From Ramazzottius varieornatus (Eukaryota > Tardigrada > Eutardigrada > Parachela > Ramazzottiidae): DNA of 64,000 nt. Numbering within the stretch: position 1 is the first letter of the stretch; each line of letters starts with the position of its first letter. Where the stretch lies: the NCBI GenBank assembly GCA_001949185.1, contig BDGG01000002.1, forward strand, positions 3,651,427 through 3,715,426. Direction: 5' to 3'. The translations under genes and the position numbers were made by a program. A model generated the notes under the pieces. The model was not told where the DNA came from. It was given only the letters and a program-made list of their open reading frames with translations, and ran no database searches. This document shows, in pieces, positions 35,601 through 49,012 of this stretch.

Positions 35601-38600
35601 TCGAGTCGACCGACTTCTGCCTGACATGGTTGTCAGTCTTGGTGGGTAGTTCGGTGTAGACGTTTTGGCTGCTCTGCCGCCGGTGTTGGTTGACGGAAGG
35701 CGTGTTCGGGTGGGAGGATGGCACAACCGCCGAGCGAGTACCACGCGGACGCTGAAAGACCATCTGTAGGCGGTCTTTGGGCCGCTTCTCCAACACTTTC
35801 TTCACCTACAAACAAAAGCCGTATATCGCTAACAGAACAAAAAGCACCAGAGAGCTTCTCCGTGAAATTTTGCCAACAAATCGTTCATCTAAGCGTGTGC
35901 GACTCGAAATCCAGGATGAATATTCTTATGTGGCTGTAAAGAGTTTTGTTGGGAAACAGACCATTTTTCTCCAGTTTTCTACAATCGAAAGTCGGGTGAA
36001 AACAACGAACAAGATGGCTTATCTCGAGTGACGCACGCTTCCATCTTTATTAATCGGAAGGATGCGCCGCTTAAGGGAACCGTCTTGTACGTTTTGTTCG
36101 CGCAGCTACCAATATCTGTTCTGACATTGACGGGTCTATTGTACAAAAAGGCGGACAGTTTACGGGAAAATTGGTGTGATGGACGATCGTACCTCGTTGA
36201 AAGGCAAGTGGTCGACCGGGGTATTGCCTATCCTCAGCACGGTATCCCCGATCTGGATGCCATGTGCATCGACCAGCGTTCTGTTCGTGATGTCTTTAAC
36301 GTACAGAATACACCCGAGGACCAATCCCCCAAAGACCTCTTCCTTCTTCTTGGAAGTCCCAGTGGGTTTAGGCAGGTTGACGGTGTAGGTGGTGGCGGCA
36401 TACCGTGTGGTACCCGGTGTCAGCGGCGGACCTGCCGCAGCGGCTTTGCGTTTGATCAGCAAGTTGACAACGGTCGGAGAATCCTACAATAGACAGCAGA
36501 AGATGAGATATGAGCCGCTGAGATATCAAACGACACAATGTGCAATATTGTGACAGACGAACCGCCCTGTAATCTACTTTGACTATAATAATCGGTAGTG
36601 GCTTTCACTTCGCAGAGACTGCTAACTTAAATTAATTACGATACCGATCGACGCTAGCCAACGCACAAAAACCATTGCCAAGAGCCAGTCTTCATTGTGA
36701 CGGTGCGTGGACAACTTTTCTGGGTTAAATCCATTAATAGCTCGTAATATTTGATACGCAAAATACTGTCCGATGAAAAGACTTACGTCACAGATATTCC
36801 GCGAAAAAAATCGGATTTTATTTAGCTTGTCGGATAAGCAAACTGAGATACAGCAACAAGATTTCCCAGCTTTAGAAGTTATTGCAGCAGCCCAGGCAAT
36901 CTTCTACAGTTTCTCGGCTGTTGGGTTCTAACGTAAACGATGAGTGACGATCGCCCACACTTTCGTATGTTACCAGTTTTCCAGTTTTTTGTTTAACAGC
37001 ATAACAAAGTTTTCCCCGACTTCACGTTGGATTACCCAGAGGTATCTACCAGCTTTCAGTTATCTACAGTACACTTGCCTTAAGGACGGTGATGGCATAC
37101 GAATAGTCCACATTCTCGAGATTGGTTCCGTTGACAGTAATGATGCGGTCATTTATGCTGGAAAATAAAGGAAATCAGAAACAAGCCCACTAATCGAATG
37201 AATTACCCAAATGGAAATTTGGGCGAGAGAGCCATTCAGGATTGTGGCACATGCACAAGCAGATTTCCCACCACAAAGAGTATGGCATAACACTTACAAT
37301 AATCGCCCTTCCGCCGGTCCAGTCTTTAACACGTCCGAGACGGCGATCGATGGATCGCCATTTGCGAAATGTGGGTTATCCCGACCACCGCTCACGGCGA
37401 TGCCAAAGCCATAAGGCGGAAGCTGCATCGAAAATGAAAGAGCTTGTTAGGTTCCGAAATCACAACAAAACGCGCTGAATTGCGCCTGGGTGAACGACTG
37501 AAGCAAAAAACGTACTTTCGTCAGAGAAACTTCGTGGAACTCGTAAAGCGTATCGGGCTCCTCATTCTGCAAAAAACAACAATCATTAACAGTGATACAG
37601 AAAGGGCGTCAACCATTTTTCTGATTCCCAGCGACTTGTATGTTTTTCGAAACGAATTCTAAAGAAATTGCAGCAAAATTTGAGAATTTTGCAAAACGAA
37701 AGACACTTGAAAACTCAAGCACAACGAGGTCCCTCGCCTGGGTTCCCACTGATTAGATGAAAAGTATTCTCGACGTACAGTGCTCTTGATACGCATTCTG
37801 ATGTGAAATTATTCCATATGAATCCTTAGCAATGAAACTGAAACCAGCTCATTCTGACAATGAATTGGGTACACTACTAATGACTCAAATTTCCATGTGA
37901 AGTGTCGAGAGGTACAAATTTATTCCTATGGGTAACAAACAGAAGGACAGTAACACAGCAGACAATGCCAGATTATGATTAATGGGAACAACGGTATGCA
38001 GTACTCATGCACCATAACAAATAATGGCCGAAAATAACAATTACGGACAAGCAAGAAAAAGGCCTCAAGAAACGACAACGCCAAACTGATAGATAAACGA
38101 ACTATGCCGTTTTTCGTCAGTGAGCCACTTCAAGCATGCAAGCACCAAACGAGGAGGCGGATGAGACCACGAGATAGAGCTCATCTCGGCAAACAACCAT
38201 ACTGGTTCTTCAAGACTTCAAGCTACTTATCGTGGGATTAACACTACGACGACGCTGACTGCGAAGATTCTCATGCATCGTCTGCTGCGTCTCGATGATG
38301 TCATGCGGCCATTGTGTCCACTCTATCAGCAGACAATGGACGGTTGGGCCATAACGACTGCCCGGGTTAATCTACTGGACAGCTCGCTGGACAATTATAT
38401 GGTTTATGGTTTGATGAGGGTGAAGAAGGCTTGAACGGGTTTTGACGACCTGATTAATCCACTCAGCGACTTGACGCTTTGAGAGACTGTTGTCAGGTCT
38501 TTCTTCACCTGTTGGCGCCGCTGTTTTGGTAAGAGTATTTTTGGCCAACAAACAGGAAAGTACCTTGTTGCGGTTATTTTTACCTCGTCTTGACAAGGCG

Positions 38601-41600
38601 ACGACAGAGGAGTTTTGTAAAGCAAATGCGACCACGCCTTCTTCCCAAACCATAACGAACGTGAAAATTCCAAATTCGTGTCTCATACATATTTCAAGCT
38701 AGAAAAGTAACCGTAGGAATTTGCCCTACATTCCACCTTTCTTCATTCAAATTGCGCCCACTGGAAACAGAAACTGGCATTGCTGAAAGATCCTGAACTC
38801 ATCCGTGAAACCAAAGATTGTGAACAGACTTTCCATTCTAGTCATTATTTTGACGGCGAGCAGGGTGAACTGGCTGGAAGCTGCGGTCTGTGGTCCAGAC
38901 TGGTAACTCATGTGCGATACATCCGAGTATAGGATTCCGCTTGGTGGCAATCGCCGAACCATGACGGTACATGCCCGACCTCAACGATGCTCGGTGGCGC
39001 TGCTCAACGCGCCATAAAGTTCGCTGCATCGGAAGACGCGTCAAGAGGTATCTCACCATGTCTCAACAACCGGACATCTCACAGTGTGAAAGTCCGTCAA
39101 GTACCTCATCAACACCAAAGTTATCGGAGCAAACCAAATTAATGTATGTGTAAAGACTGCGATCTTTACGGGAAATTTACACGCTCAACCACAGCCTAAG
39201 GGCAAGTGTGGAGAGCATGCCTAGATGAATGAAAAGGCGCTAAAAGTCCTCACACGAGTGCAAACACGTTGTCAAAGCAATTTTCCTTCGATATTGACAG
39301 CGCGCAAGAACCAACAACGCCCGAAACGCTGCCAACGACCATCAATGTTGTCTCAAACAACAAGACTTTAGGACCTCTCGACTGTTTGCAAACACTCGCA
39401 GAAGAACCTCATCGAATCCTCAAAGAACAAAAGCCACAGAAGCATGAACTATTTCAGACGTTGACAGATAATCTCACCCAGATCGTTGTTCCAAGTGGCG
39501 CACATCCGCATTACCATGAGAGTGTGAACAACTTGGGACAACGATCTGGGTGGATTCATTTGCCGACGTTGCGTTCGCAGAACGAAGGTAATTTTGGCTA
39601 CTCAGAGCTGCGGCAGACCAGAATAGGGAGTTTCTTACCGGGAAAAGACACAAAGGGTGAACAGGACAAGGCGCTGTGTGCCGAAGAGTCCCATAGGGAT
39701 CGTAGGCACGTAGAATGGACTTTAATCCGGGATTGCCAGTCGCGCTTGTCTTTGGAGGCACGCAGTAATGCGCCCAATCGTTCACTTTACTCGGACCAGC
39801 TGCCGTCAAATGACTTCGCCTCAGCGTGCCCATAGTAAAATTATAAAATTATAATTGTCACGGGCAAAATCAGTCATCTGACTCATCTCACTTCTGATCA
39901 ACCATGGCGAGAAACTCCAATACTCGTCATGTAAGCTATCGTAGAACTGTCAGAACACGATGATTGGCGATGAAAGAAAGCGGTTGGTCCGGAGGCAAAA
40001 AATAAAGTGGAAAGGGGATAAGCTCGAAAGGGAGATCCGGCTTATTTTTTATTTATAGAAGAGACACGAAAAAGCAATGAAGCACGTCAACTTTTATCAG
40101 GCACTTTGTTTCCTGGACAGAGTGATATGAAAAGTGAGACCGAAGGGAAGTGGAGCCTAGTGTGCTAATGCAGACTGGAAGCTGCCAGAAAGGAAGCTGG
40201 CCGTCCAATGGACCATCGATTTTCTGGATAAGGACTCCTTCAACAAGGAAACTTTGGCAGAACTTGATACGCCTCCAAAGGGCATTGTGTATCCTTCAGG
40301 GAAATATTCCACAAGGAGAAGAGATACCCAAAGCCCAGCCCCAGAAACAGGATCAGCTTTGGGAGGGAAAAGGGAACGAGGAAGAAAAGCCGATGAAATT
40401 AGCAATTCTTCAGCTGCTCAATTCAATTGACCCGAGTGCAAGTTTTTCCGTCAAATTTACTCAACAGAGCAATCTTTCGGTTTATGCAAAGAGTGCCAAT
40501 TTGTAAACTTCCTCCCAAGAGAGGCCCCACGCGGCTTTGCTGGGCCTGAGTAATCCTTATGCAATCAATTTTTTTGAGGCGGTCATAAACCCCAAATGAC
40601 AAGACTAATCCTGCTGGACAAAAGTAAGTTCTTCCTCACCTCGAATCGATCTGGCGAAGAACCTTAAAAAGGTCCATCAGCCTCCTGACAACGGAACTGC
40701 AACACTGCGGCAGCGCCCCCTTCCGAAATTACAACTGGAGGCGTGTCCGAACTCTAACCTCGTTTCTGATTGATTTGCTCACTGTACTGTTACAATATTC
40801 GACAAGCCACAGTAACCAGTAACTATCTGATTGGTCAGAACAGCAGGTTCGGTTGATTGTTGATCAGAAACCAAGTCTCTAAGAGTCCTTTGGATTTCTT
40901 TTGGTGGCTAGAGGACGTGATTTATGTCTTCGGAAATGGACTATGAATGAATGCCGTCAGCCATTCCGTTTGGGAACTGTCAACGAGATGCCCAATCGCT
41001 TCCCTCATAATCAAGACAAGCTGCAGATGGCTCTCGACGTTACAATCTTTTTTCATGAGCAAAGTGGGAATAAGTCGTCAAGTGGAACAGACAAGAGAGT
41101 CCCCATCTCAAGCTCGACTTACCGCTAGTCCGCCTCCTCCAACACTCCCGCCATCGATCCCCTCTTGAGCCTGGGAGCCATTATTCATCTTGCTGGTACT
41201 CTGCTGATTGCTGCAATGAGCCTGAAGCAGCTGCGATACCATACTATTTGGCGGTAACGAAGACAGATCCACATTCCTAAAAATTACTCCACAAATCAGT
41301 CAGTCAACCATTGTTACAGTACGCATAAACAACCACAGAAAGCCTGTCGAAATTAGCTATGGCTGGCCATATGGTACGTACCCTAATTTACAGCAACCAA
41401 AAGCAGCGATAAACTGTGAACCACATGGCCTGCCATATCCATACTGCAATTTCGAACCTGTTTGGAAGTTTGGGCGATTTCATTGGCATAGGATATCCAT
41501 TCGCCAGTCCAAATTCGGGAATCGAGGGTAAGGCTTTGTGCTCGAAAGTCGCCCCGTCAAGCTGGTCTGACGACACGTAGTTCGGAGGAATTCTGACGCT

Positions 41601-44600
41601 CATGTTAGGCCCGAACTTATCCTCCATGGCTTTGGCGATTTCATCTTGCAGGGAGGACGAAGTGGCAAAACCGCCCTCGGCAGCGTTGCTGTTGGAGAAG
41701 TTACCCAGCTGGCTCCTTCTTTCTGGGTTAATAGAATCCGTAGCGGACTGCGAAGTGCTAGAAAAGTGTGGGGTGGATTTCGACGCTTGGTCCTGTTCGT
41801 TTTTTCCGGTCACTGGAAACAACAACAAGAATGATTTGGCTTATTGGCGACCAACCAAATCAACAGTCAATCACACGCCCAAAATTCTCTATTTGTATAC
41901 GTCATCGCGAAAATCAGTGACGTCACGGAGACCTATTGTTTTACCACTTTACCCGGGAAGATCATACAGTACATAGACTTGAATGTCGTCTTTCAACGTT
42001 CTAAAGATTGAGTACGGAAACTTCTGAATGCCAACAAGAAGTCGAAAAAGGTGGCGTCGCATGAAAATCGAACGGATGAATTATGGTGATATCCTGGCGT
42101 GAAACGCACAACAAAAGACTTGGACGCGACAGTTAACTTGGCGAACCATGGCTCGTCAAGTTCAATCGACTATTTTTATTCGCGCGTGTTAATCACATAT
42201 TCACAAAATTTTTTACGGTTTATAATCTGTCGTGCCAGATATTGTGTAGGCACCGATAACAAGACTACAGCGAATTGGCACGTTACTTTGTGCCCACAGC
42301 TGCAAATCACAAACGACTACGAGGTAAACGACATAATTCGGCGTAGTGGTTTTTCACTCGTAATTCGGGCATATTTTTTCTCAGCTCTTGCTGCGCGTAA
42401 TGAACTGCTTCTTGTTTCCTGAGGTAGACCGGTCCCTCTTCTCGAGGTTTCAACAGGTTTGAGAACGACGAAGCGTTGTGGAGCATGGGAATTTGGCCTG
42501 GGAGAGGGAGGGGTCGTCCAATGTCAAAAAGCCTAATGTTGTATCAACAGGCGCACGATGAGAGATGAATCAAGCGTTGGCGCTAATGTTCATACTTTTC
42601 GCGTTGCCCGAATTATGGTGCAAAAATCGGTATGCCAGAATTATTTCGTTTACCTTGTATAGCGACCTCACGATTGCCACAGAAAGCAGGGGGATAGCTT
42701 TTCCAGGCTTCATACAGTTCTCACGCGATTTTACTCACGACATCGACACCGCCAAGAAAACCAAACAATGAAGTATCACACGACCGCTATGGTACCTTAC
42801 CAGCTGAAGAGTACTAGTGTATGCAAGTATATAATTTGTTCGAACATGTTATCCATCACATTTTCACCACAAAACTGTTTTTCAGAAGTCCACTTCGGAA
42901 GACACTCGGTCTGCAGGTCTGCCCCAGTTTGGAAGTTCGAGTGCAAGTTGGAGCATGTCATCTGTGAAATCTAAGCTTGCTCCTGGGTCTTCAGTACGGA
43001 ATACTCTTTGACAATTGTAAGTACCGGTACTACTGTATTCATGTCGACGATTAGCCAAATATGGCAACCAAGACCCGTGCGAACGATTATGCTCTGTCAC
43101 TGTATCGTTCGCCAGCAATTGGAGTTGAGCTCGTCGCACGTACAAAGTGAGTGAAACATGACGCTAAGTAGGGTTCTTTACGGTCAACAAGGGCCATTGA
43201 GCCGGCGTTTAGTATCTTTTGGAGCTTGCTCAAGTTCAGCTTCAGCGTTGAACGTCTAGTTTTCGGCACGATTACCATTTCACAGTTTTCGTGCGACACA
43301 GTTCGCTCTTTACACAAACACGATCCGGTTGCAATCGCGAAGAAGATGTAGCATTTTCGTCGTTATAATTAGCGGCCATGTTTGTGCCTGCCAGCTTCAT
43401 GGAAAGATGAGGATATTTTTCGTTGATCACCTCGTCTGAGGTTATCAAACAGCAGGGAGCACATCATCGAAGCCAGCAGGTATCCATGTCGCGCACTCTC
43501 GCAAACAAGATCCGGCATTCAACATCAGGCAGTTCCCAGCCCGGTATTCATCGACCCTCTCACAAGTCGCACTCACAATAAAATTCCAACATTTCTACAA
43601 CCAAACTGCTGCGTAACTAAAGGTAATATGAGCGAGGTGGTCTTCGATGCAATGTAAGCTCAAACGTAGGGCGGTTAGATGACTTGACAAGTAAAGAATG
43701 AGCAGTTGAATCCATTCCAAAATTAGCTTCCTCTTCTGCCAGCTGGGTGTTCTTCGGCAGAAAGAACCACGCGGCCAACCGGCAAATTTTTTGTTCAAAC
43801 ATACATTGAGAAAATTCGCTTGGGACACTGACCGGTGGTCCGAAGGATTTGTGGAAGAGTGGCGAATTAAAAAGCGATAAGAGGTTCAACTGGCCGGTGA
43901 AATTTCGGCAAAATTATACGGTTGTCAGAGAAAGGTGGGCGAACGTCAACTGTCACTTGTTCAAAACAGTGCATCAGCAAATGTTTTTCACAAAATCCTA
44001 TTACGTCTTTAACCTCGCATCAAGCACGAATCATGAGTTCTCTTTGAGCAGCTCATTGAGAAATCTTGGCCAAAGACTTGTTCTGCCGGTAAAAACAATA
44101 TATACTGTCATAACTTAGCCTCCCACTAGGCCATGGTATCGGTATAATATCCGCGATGCATATATTTTACAGAAGTGACGGTGTCTTTGGTGTGATGAGC
44201 CTATATTCTCAAGACCTTCGGATCAAGGGAACGACAAATCATAAGCCAACTGCGTACTAACCGCCTTGAATGACAGACAATCCGCGCGAAAAAAGTCAAA
44301 GGTGCGATCGACAAACGGCTGCTGCGGCCAATAATTACCGCTTTCTGAACAGATGTTTCGGCTTTCTCATGGACAACCTCATATCGATAGAATAACTGCA
44401 GGCGGTTCTTAGGGCAGATGTCCTTCAATTTCAATATCAGAAATAAAGATGTGCAATCAAGACCAGTCTAGTTGGACCAATCCTTCCTGACATTACTATA
44501 AAAAAAATGCGAAACTTTTTCACCAAAGAACGCTAGAAACTAGTGTTAAAGCAATGAGCTGAACCTTACGAGCTGCAGGGATGACCCAAAGTAGCAAATG

Positions 44601-45328
44601 TAAACATCATCAGCATAAATTAAGTATAAATTTCTGTTCGAGCGGAATATTTTATCTGAACATTAAGTTCAACGCAACATTTTCTCGATACAGTACACCA
44701 TTTTGGTAACTTAATCATGATCATGTACCGCGTCAAATGCGCCAACCACGTAGAGCTACCGCACTGCAGCATTAGCACATCACCAATCCACGCGAGTTCA
44801 TCTGGGCAACCATTATTAACTTAAACTGCTCTAATAATACGTCGCTGATATGAATTCAATATTAACTCAGTGATCATAAAAATCGAATTTTCGGTCATAT
44901 TAGTAGCGTCTGAGAAATACTACAGTCAATATTCCCTATTGTAAAAAAATCTTATGCGTATTTAGCGATCTACCTGTCTGTACACCGTCAGCTGGCTTCT
45001 CAAAAGCAGGATACCCGTTGGTCATAAATCCGTCTTGTTTGTAGCCATTGGGAAAGGGATATTGCTGTAGTTGATGCATGGCAGTATACTTCAGAAAGCT
45101 CTCCATGGCAGTCAAACCTTTGCTGCAAATAATTTGGAGCAGAGCATGGCATTGTCGGGGCTTGGTGCCTTCGTGCTGGACAACCTGTTGCTCCGCTGGT
45201 GTTAACGTTCCATTGTGGAGGAGTGCAGTTAATAAAAGTGGTAGATCGACATTTTGTAGTGCTCCAAGATTGTCCGGTAAGACAGCCGAATCAGATAGGG
45301 CTCCATTCATCGAGTCCATAATCATCAA
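29630..45328 (-). CDS. ZO-type tight-junction MAGUK with N-terminal CARD-like domain
   Basis: 23 exons: 44974-45328, 41458-41812, 41123-41276, 37516-37566, 37298-37422, 37079-37157, 36193-36483, 35573-35805, 35248-35480, 34730-34938, 34516-34667, 34254-34453, 33877-34134, 33525-33601, 33219-33426, 33040-33137, 31817-32167, 31556-31748, 30857-31336, 30232-30474, 30029-30166, 29816-29962, 29630-29733. Every phase agrees; 4734 nt, 1577 aa. Order: CARD-like (about 30-90), Ser/Pro linker to about 290, PDZ1 ([16 protein letters not shown]) about 300-375, PDZ2, PDZ3 ([16 protein letters not shown]) about 635-715, SH3 ([18 protein letters not shown]) about 746-815, guanylate-kinase-like domain to about 1026, Pro-rich region, and ZU5 ([15 protein letters not shown]) ending [13 protein letters not shown]3/GUK/ZU5 order is diagnostic for ZO-1/polychaetoid, scaffolds linking junction membrane proteins to actin. 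The splice after 37079 uses a GC donor. The joins of the first three exons to the ZO body rest on phase and strand only; further exons may lie between 37567 and 41122. Confidence 0.9.
33687..33805. mobile_element. MITE-B copy (two nested) in ZO intron
   Basis: TAAGTGGCGCAACTCT at 33687 pairs with GCACGCGCCAATTAGG at about 33721. A second pair of the same ends follows to about 33805. It lies in the intron between exons 33525-33601 and 33877-34134. Confidence 0.55.
35057..35106. mobile_element. MITE-B short copy in ZO intron
   Basis: AAATGGCGCACACTATCAGT and inverted GTGCGCCACTTGA enclose 50 bp. It is flanked by GGATCGTTTCC and ATGATCTGGTCC, also found next to other copies. It lies in the intron 34939-35247. 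Confidence 0.65.
36025..36076. mobile_element. MITE-B short copy in ZO intron
   Basis: GAGTGACGCACGCTTCC and inverted GGATGCGCCGCTTAAG, a diverged short copy between exons 35573-35805 and 36193-36483. Confidence 0.5.
39491..39540. mobile_element. MITE-B diverged copy
   Basis: CCAAGTGGCGCACATCC, inverted CAACTTGGGACAACGATC. The flanks GATCGTTGTTCC and CGATCTGGGTGGATTCATTT resemble those of the copy at 35057. Confidence 0.5.
40161..40430 (+). other. Unassigned open frame, 89 codons
   Basis: Open from a TAG at 40158 to a TGA at 40428 without an ATG near its start. It reads [19 protein letters not shown]..., then a basic, Pro-rich end ([12 protein letters not shown]). Composition is protein-like, but there is no clear splice site or family. 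It may be a decayed element within the ZO intron or an exon of an unknown gene. Confidence 0.25.
41813..44973. other. Intron between CARD-like exon and linker exon
   Basis: Several 70-90-codon open frames occur on the - strand (42882-43145, 43087-43317, 43617-43889) without recognisable domains. None has phases that would let it replace the direct 44974 to 41812 join, which is in phase 1 on both sides. Confidence 0.4.
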
Positions 45329-48300
45329 GAGGAATTTACAATTATTGGAAAATATTCCAGTGGAATTAACTGGTCAGCGCAGATGCCGAAGCACGCATAT
45401 TCCGATATCGACTCTCTCAACTTTCATTCCCCTTCTAACTTTCTGTTCGTTCTCTTCACTGTTTGGTTTGTACAATCTCTCTATCGTCTGTACCCTGGTC
45501 TAGTCTCATGGCCGCACCTTCGGCGCAGTAATCTACCACTATGTTGGTCTGGTCTGCCCTGCTATACAAGCTTGCACTTGACATTCCAAGTCTCTCCATC
45601 ACTTCGTTGTGGTCTCGCTTATCTCAAAGAATCTGCTGGAAACACAATACTTTGCAGCCATTATACCTTGGCCAGCCTCTCTTGCACCTTCGCGCGGTAA
45701 TCGGCCCTGTGCCTAAAATGAAAGCGCTGGTGAGCTCCGTAGGCCGAATTCGCCTATTCGTCTCCCTGTGGCGCCGTCTGTGGAAAAAAACTGATACACG
45801 CCGGAACGGGAAGTCGGGCTTCCTTTGTCCGCTGACCGTCGTCATTCTGAAAGAGATTTTCAGATGATCTCTCCTACTTTGGAAATTTGCTTAATGTAGG
45901 CATACACTTCTCCTCTGCCATAAGAACCGACGCGCGGAGCGACCCGCATGTTTGATTTTATAGTATATCTGAAGTGCGCTACTTACCGAGGAGTGGCTTT
46001 AAGTTTTCTTTGGGGGGAAATTGTGGGTCGATGCTAGATAACAAATTTTCAACGAATTTTCCAGTTTGTCGTGCTCGTCGCCGTGCGCTGGAACCCACTT
46101 TGGGGAATGGACACAACCGTCGGTTACCGAGTGACCTGATTGATATGAGTACTCACTGATACCGGTATCTGGAGACAGCCGAATTTCTGAACGCCGCTCT
46201 TATCGGTCCCGGGAGTTTTACCTTATGATGTTCGTTGGCTCAAAATGCACCCCATCTCCGAATCCGCATAATCAAAAAGCAATCTGGTGAAAAAATTCCA
46301 GCCAGAGAAACTGCAGTATTGAAGTATAATGGCCTTCACTCTGCAGTTCTTCGGCATAGACCCTTCAGTAAATTTCCGAAAAGCACTGCAAAGATTTCAA
46401 AGTTTCGCATATCGACCAAAAGTAACCTCTACATTAATTGGTTTTCTCGTTCCAGCCAAAGCCATGCAACAGCCTTACCCAAGCGTTCTCTATAGAGAAC
46501 TCCACCGGATAGTCCGAGCCCAGAGAAGCTTTTGAGAAAGGGCGGACACCGGGAGCTCCCAACGGCACGCGAATCTGTTATATTAGGGGCACGTCCAGCT
46601 TTCCGTCAATGGAAACGAGCATCTGCTTAAATCCCGGACGAACTCGAGCACGCAAGACTTCGTAATCGCTTCAGGCTTAAGGACTCTGCTCGCGATACTC
46701 CGTCGTCTTCTTGCTTCTTGGGCGGTTCCCTGATCGAAGGAACGCTAGCAAAACGTCTTACCCTATCTTTTTCCTGCTGGGAAAGGTATCATGGAATCTT
46801 GGTACACTTTGGATCCACGGAAGGGCAATCTGGATCCGTCGGTAAGGACTAACCGTCTCGTGGTATGAATCATTGAGTCGAGTGCTTGGTGTGCTGTATC
46901 AGGTACAGAAGTATGACTTGTCCACTGTTTTCGAAGAGTAAAGTCGAAAATTGTTTTCTCCCGTTGGAGCCAAGTAATTCATCCCAAACCTTTTGCGATA
47001 TGATTTAATATCGCTTAGCATTTGAAAACGTTCATGGATATCGAAATCACCGGTATTCGTCGAGCTGCAATTAAATCAGTTTAGTGAAAGTGGCTGTGTT
47101 GCGAAAGACCCGACACTTCGGGGAAAACAAATTTTCGAGCGGCCAGATCCCTTTGAAAACCTGATCACGCCTGCACAAAATATTTCGATGGTCGCTCTTT
47201 CAGAAGAACCATCAAGTTTTCTTTCGAAACATTCGCTGCCAGAGTTATCCGGGTGGAAACTTGGACACGAGTCCAAACACTAGAATTTTCCCTGTGAGCT
47301 GATCAACTTCGTGAAGCAACTTCGAAAACACGGTAAAGTCTGGTGCATCCACTGCACATCTCACCAGACCTTTTCGAGAAGTCGATGAGAGAGGAAAAAT
47401 TTAACTCCGAATACCTTCACTAAAGTGGCGCATTTTAAAGGTCGTTTTCACACCCGCAAAAATTATGATTCTTGTTTTCGAAAAACCAGAAGTCCCAATA
47501 GGATAACTTCAGACTGCCGTCATGAAAAACCAACTCAGTTCTACACACTGATATGATTCGCTTTGAAATCGGTTGGGCAAGTAGCTGAGGACAAAAATTC
47601 GGAGAAACAGGAAAAAAATTCCCTTTTCTACTATAAACCCAACGTTCTCCTTCCGTTAGCAGCGTACGGACCTACTGTACTGTAGTTCTTGCTGTGAAAA
47701 ATGAGGACTGTTGGTGGACAACTTTCAACGTGAAGCAGAAGAGAAAAGATGAAAATCTCGGTCGCAATAAATTTCCAAATGTGTTCCCTCGAAAAGGGAC
47801 AAAACATTCTTCCTCATCTGATAGTGAGGCAGCATCGTCGGTGTTGCAGATGTTGCTGGCACCGTCGTAACTCCCGAAATACGAACCAAAATGACACAGC
47901 GCGACAATGTCAAAGATAGGGCTGCTGATGGTGCAGGGAGCTCATTATGCCGAGAATGGAGGTTCTGGATGAGCTATAATGTACAGGGCGCTCGCACCAA
48001 CTTGCTACCACCCATGAGAGCATGGTTTTTTCGACGGGATCATTACTCAACTCTCAAATCAAATTTTCCTGGTCTGGCATCCTGTTTGCAACCTGGTAAA
48101 AAAATACCGACCAGAAATCTTTTCTGAAGGAGTCGTAACCGACATTAAGCTGAAGCAGGAGAAAAGCCAAAGTCCATCAACTTTCGCAGTTTTTGGGGTA
48201 GTTTCCAAAAACTAGTTTCTCAGTTTTCCGTTCAAGTCATGCGGCACTATGATTCAAGGCAGTTAGATCACGAGCTGGGCTACTCGAAAAGTCATCAAAA

Positions 48301-49012
48301 CCATGAATCTGATGATCAGGTCAAAAGCGAGAATGTTTTTCAAAGAGCAAGGTTTCCCGGCAAAAAGCCGAATTTGCTGTTTAAAATTTATTTGCTGAAT
48401 TATCTTGATGTTCCCGTGGATCTTTTTAAATTTCACGTAGAAACAAGACAGTTGTTGGACTATTGATAGTAGATGTCGGATCGAAACTCTAACATGGCGT
48501 TCTGTGGACAACAGTTTTGGACGTTACGATAGGTCTTCCCCACCAGAAGTCACACTGGTCAAATTTCTCAAGCTGCTGTTGAGTATTATGAAACGGTTCA
48601 TAGTTCAACCGAAACAGCTTGAAAAGTTGTATGGATTGTGTACAAGAACAGGCGGGAAAGCAGCAATCTGATTTTTTCCTCGTGGAAATAACAGGTGGTA
48701 GCAAGTTGGTGCGAGCGCCCTGTAAATGCGCTTTTGGACAGTATGAGAAAAACCACGTATAGTGGTGTTGTTTCTGATTGCTGAACTGTTTGGACGACTG
48801 TCACCTACTCGTACAGTGAGGTTTCTGTAACCAGTATAAAAGGATTGACAAAAACTAGCTGAAAACACTTTTTATGTCGAAAAACGACACAACTTTGGGC
48901 AAAGGATGGGAACGTTAGGATGAACTAAAAACTGTGACCGTCGATCCGGAAGTGTCAGCTGATAAGATATAGTACCCGCAAGATTAACCTGGCCATGACG
49001 AGCATTCAAGTT
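45329..49012. other. No gene recognised (3.7 kb)
   Basis: 5' flank of the CARD/ZO gene on the left and 3' flank of the MYCBP-like gene on the right. Frames are at most about 108 codons with no domain signal. A lone MITE-B-like end (AAAGTGGCGCATTT) occurs near 47424. Confidence 0.4.

Larger units (their letters stand above)
37567..41122. other. Large ZO intron (or further exons)
   Basis: 3.5 kb between the PDZ1-leading exon and the Gly-rich linker exon. It holds a MITE-B copy at about 39491-39540 and an unassigned + strand open frame at 40161-40430. No further ZO exon was identified. Confidence 0.45.
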
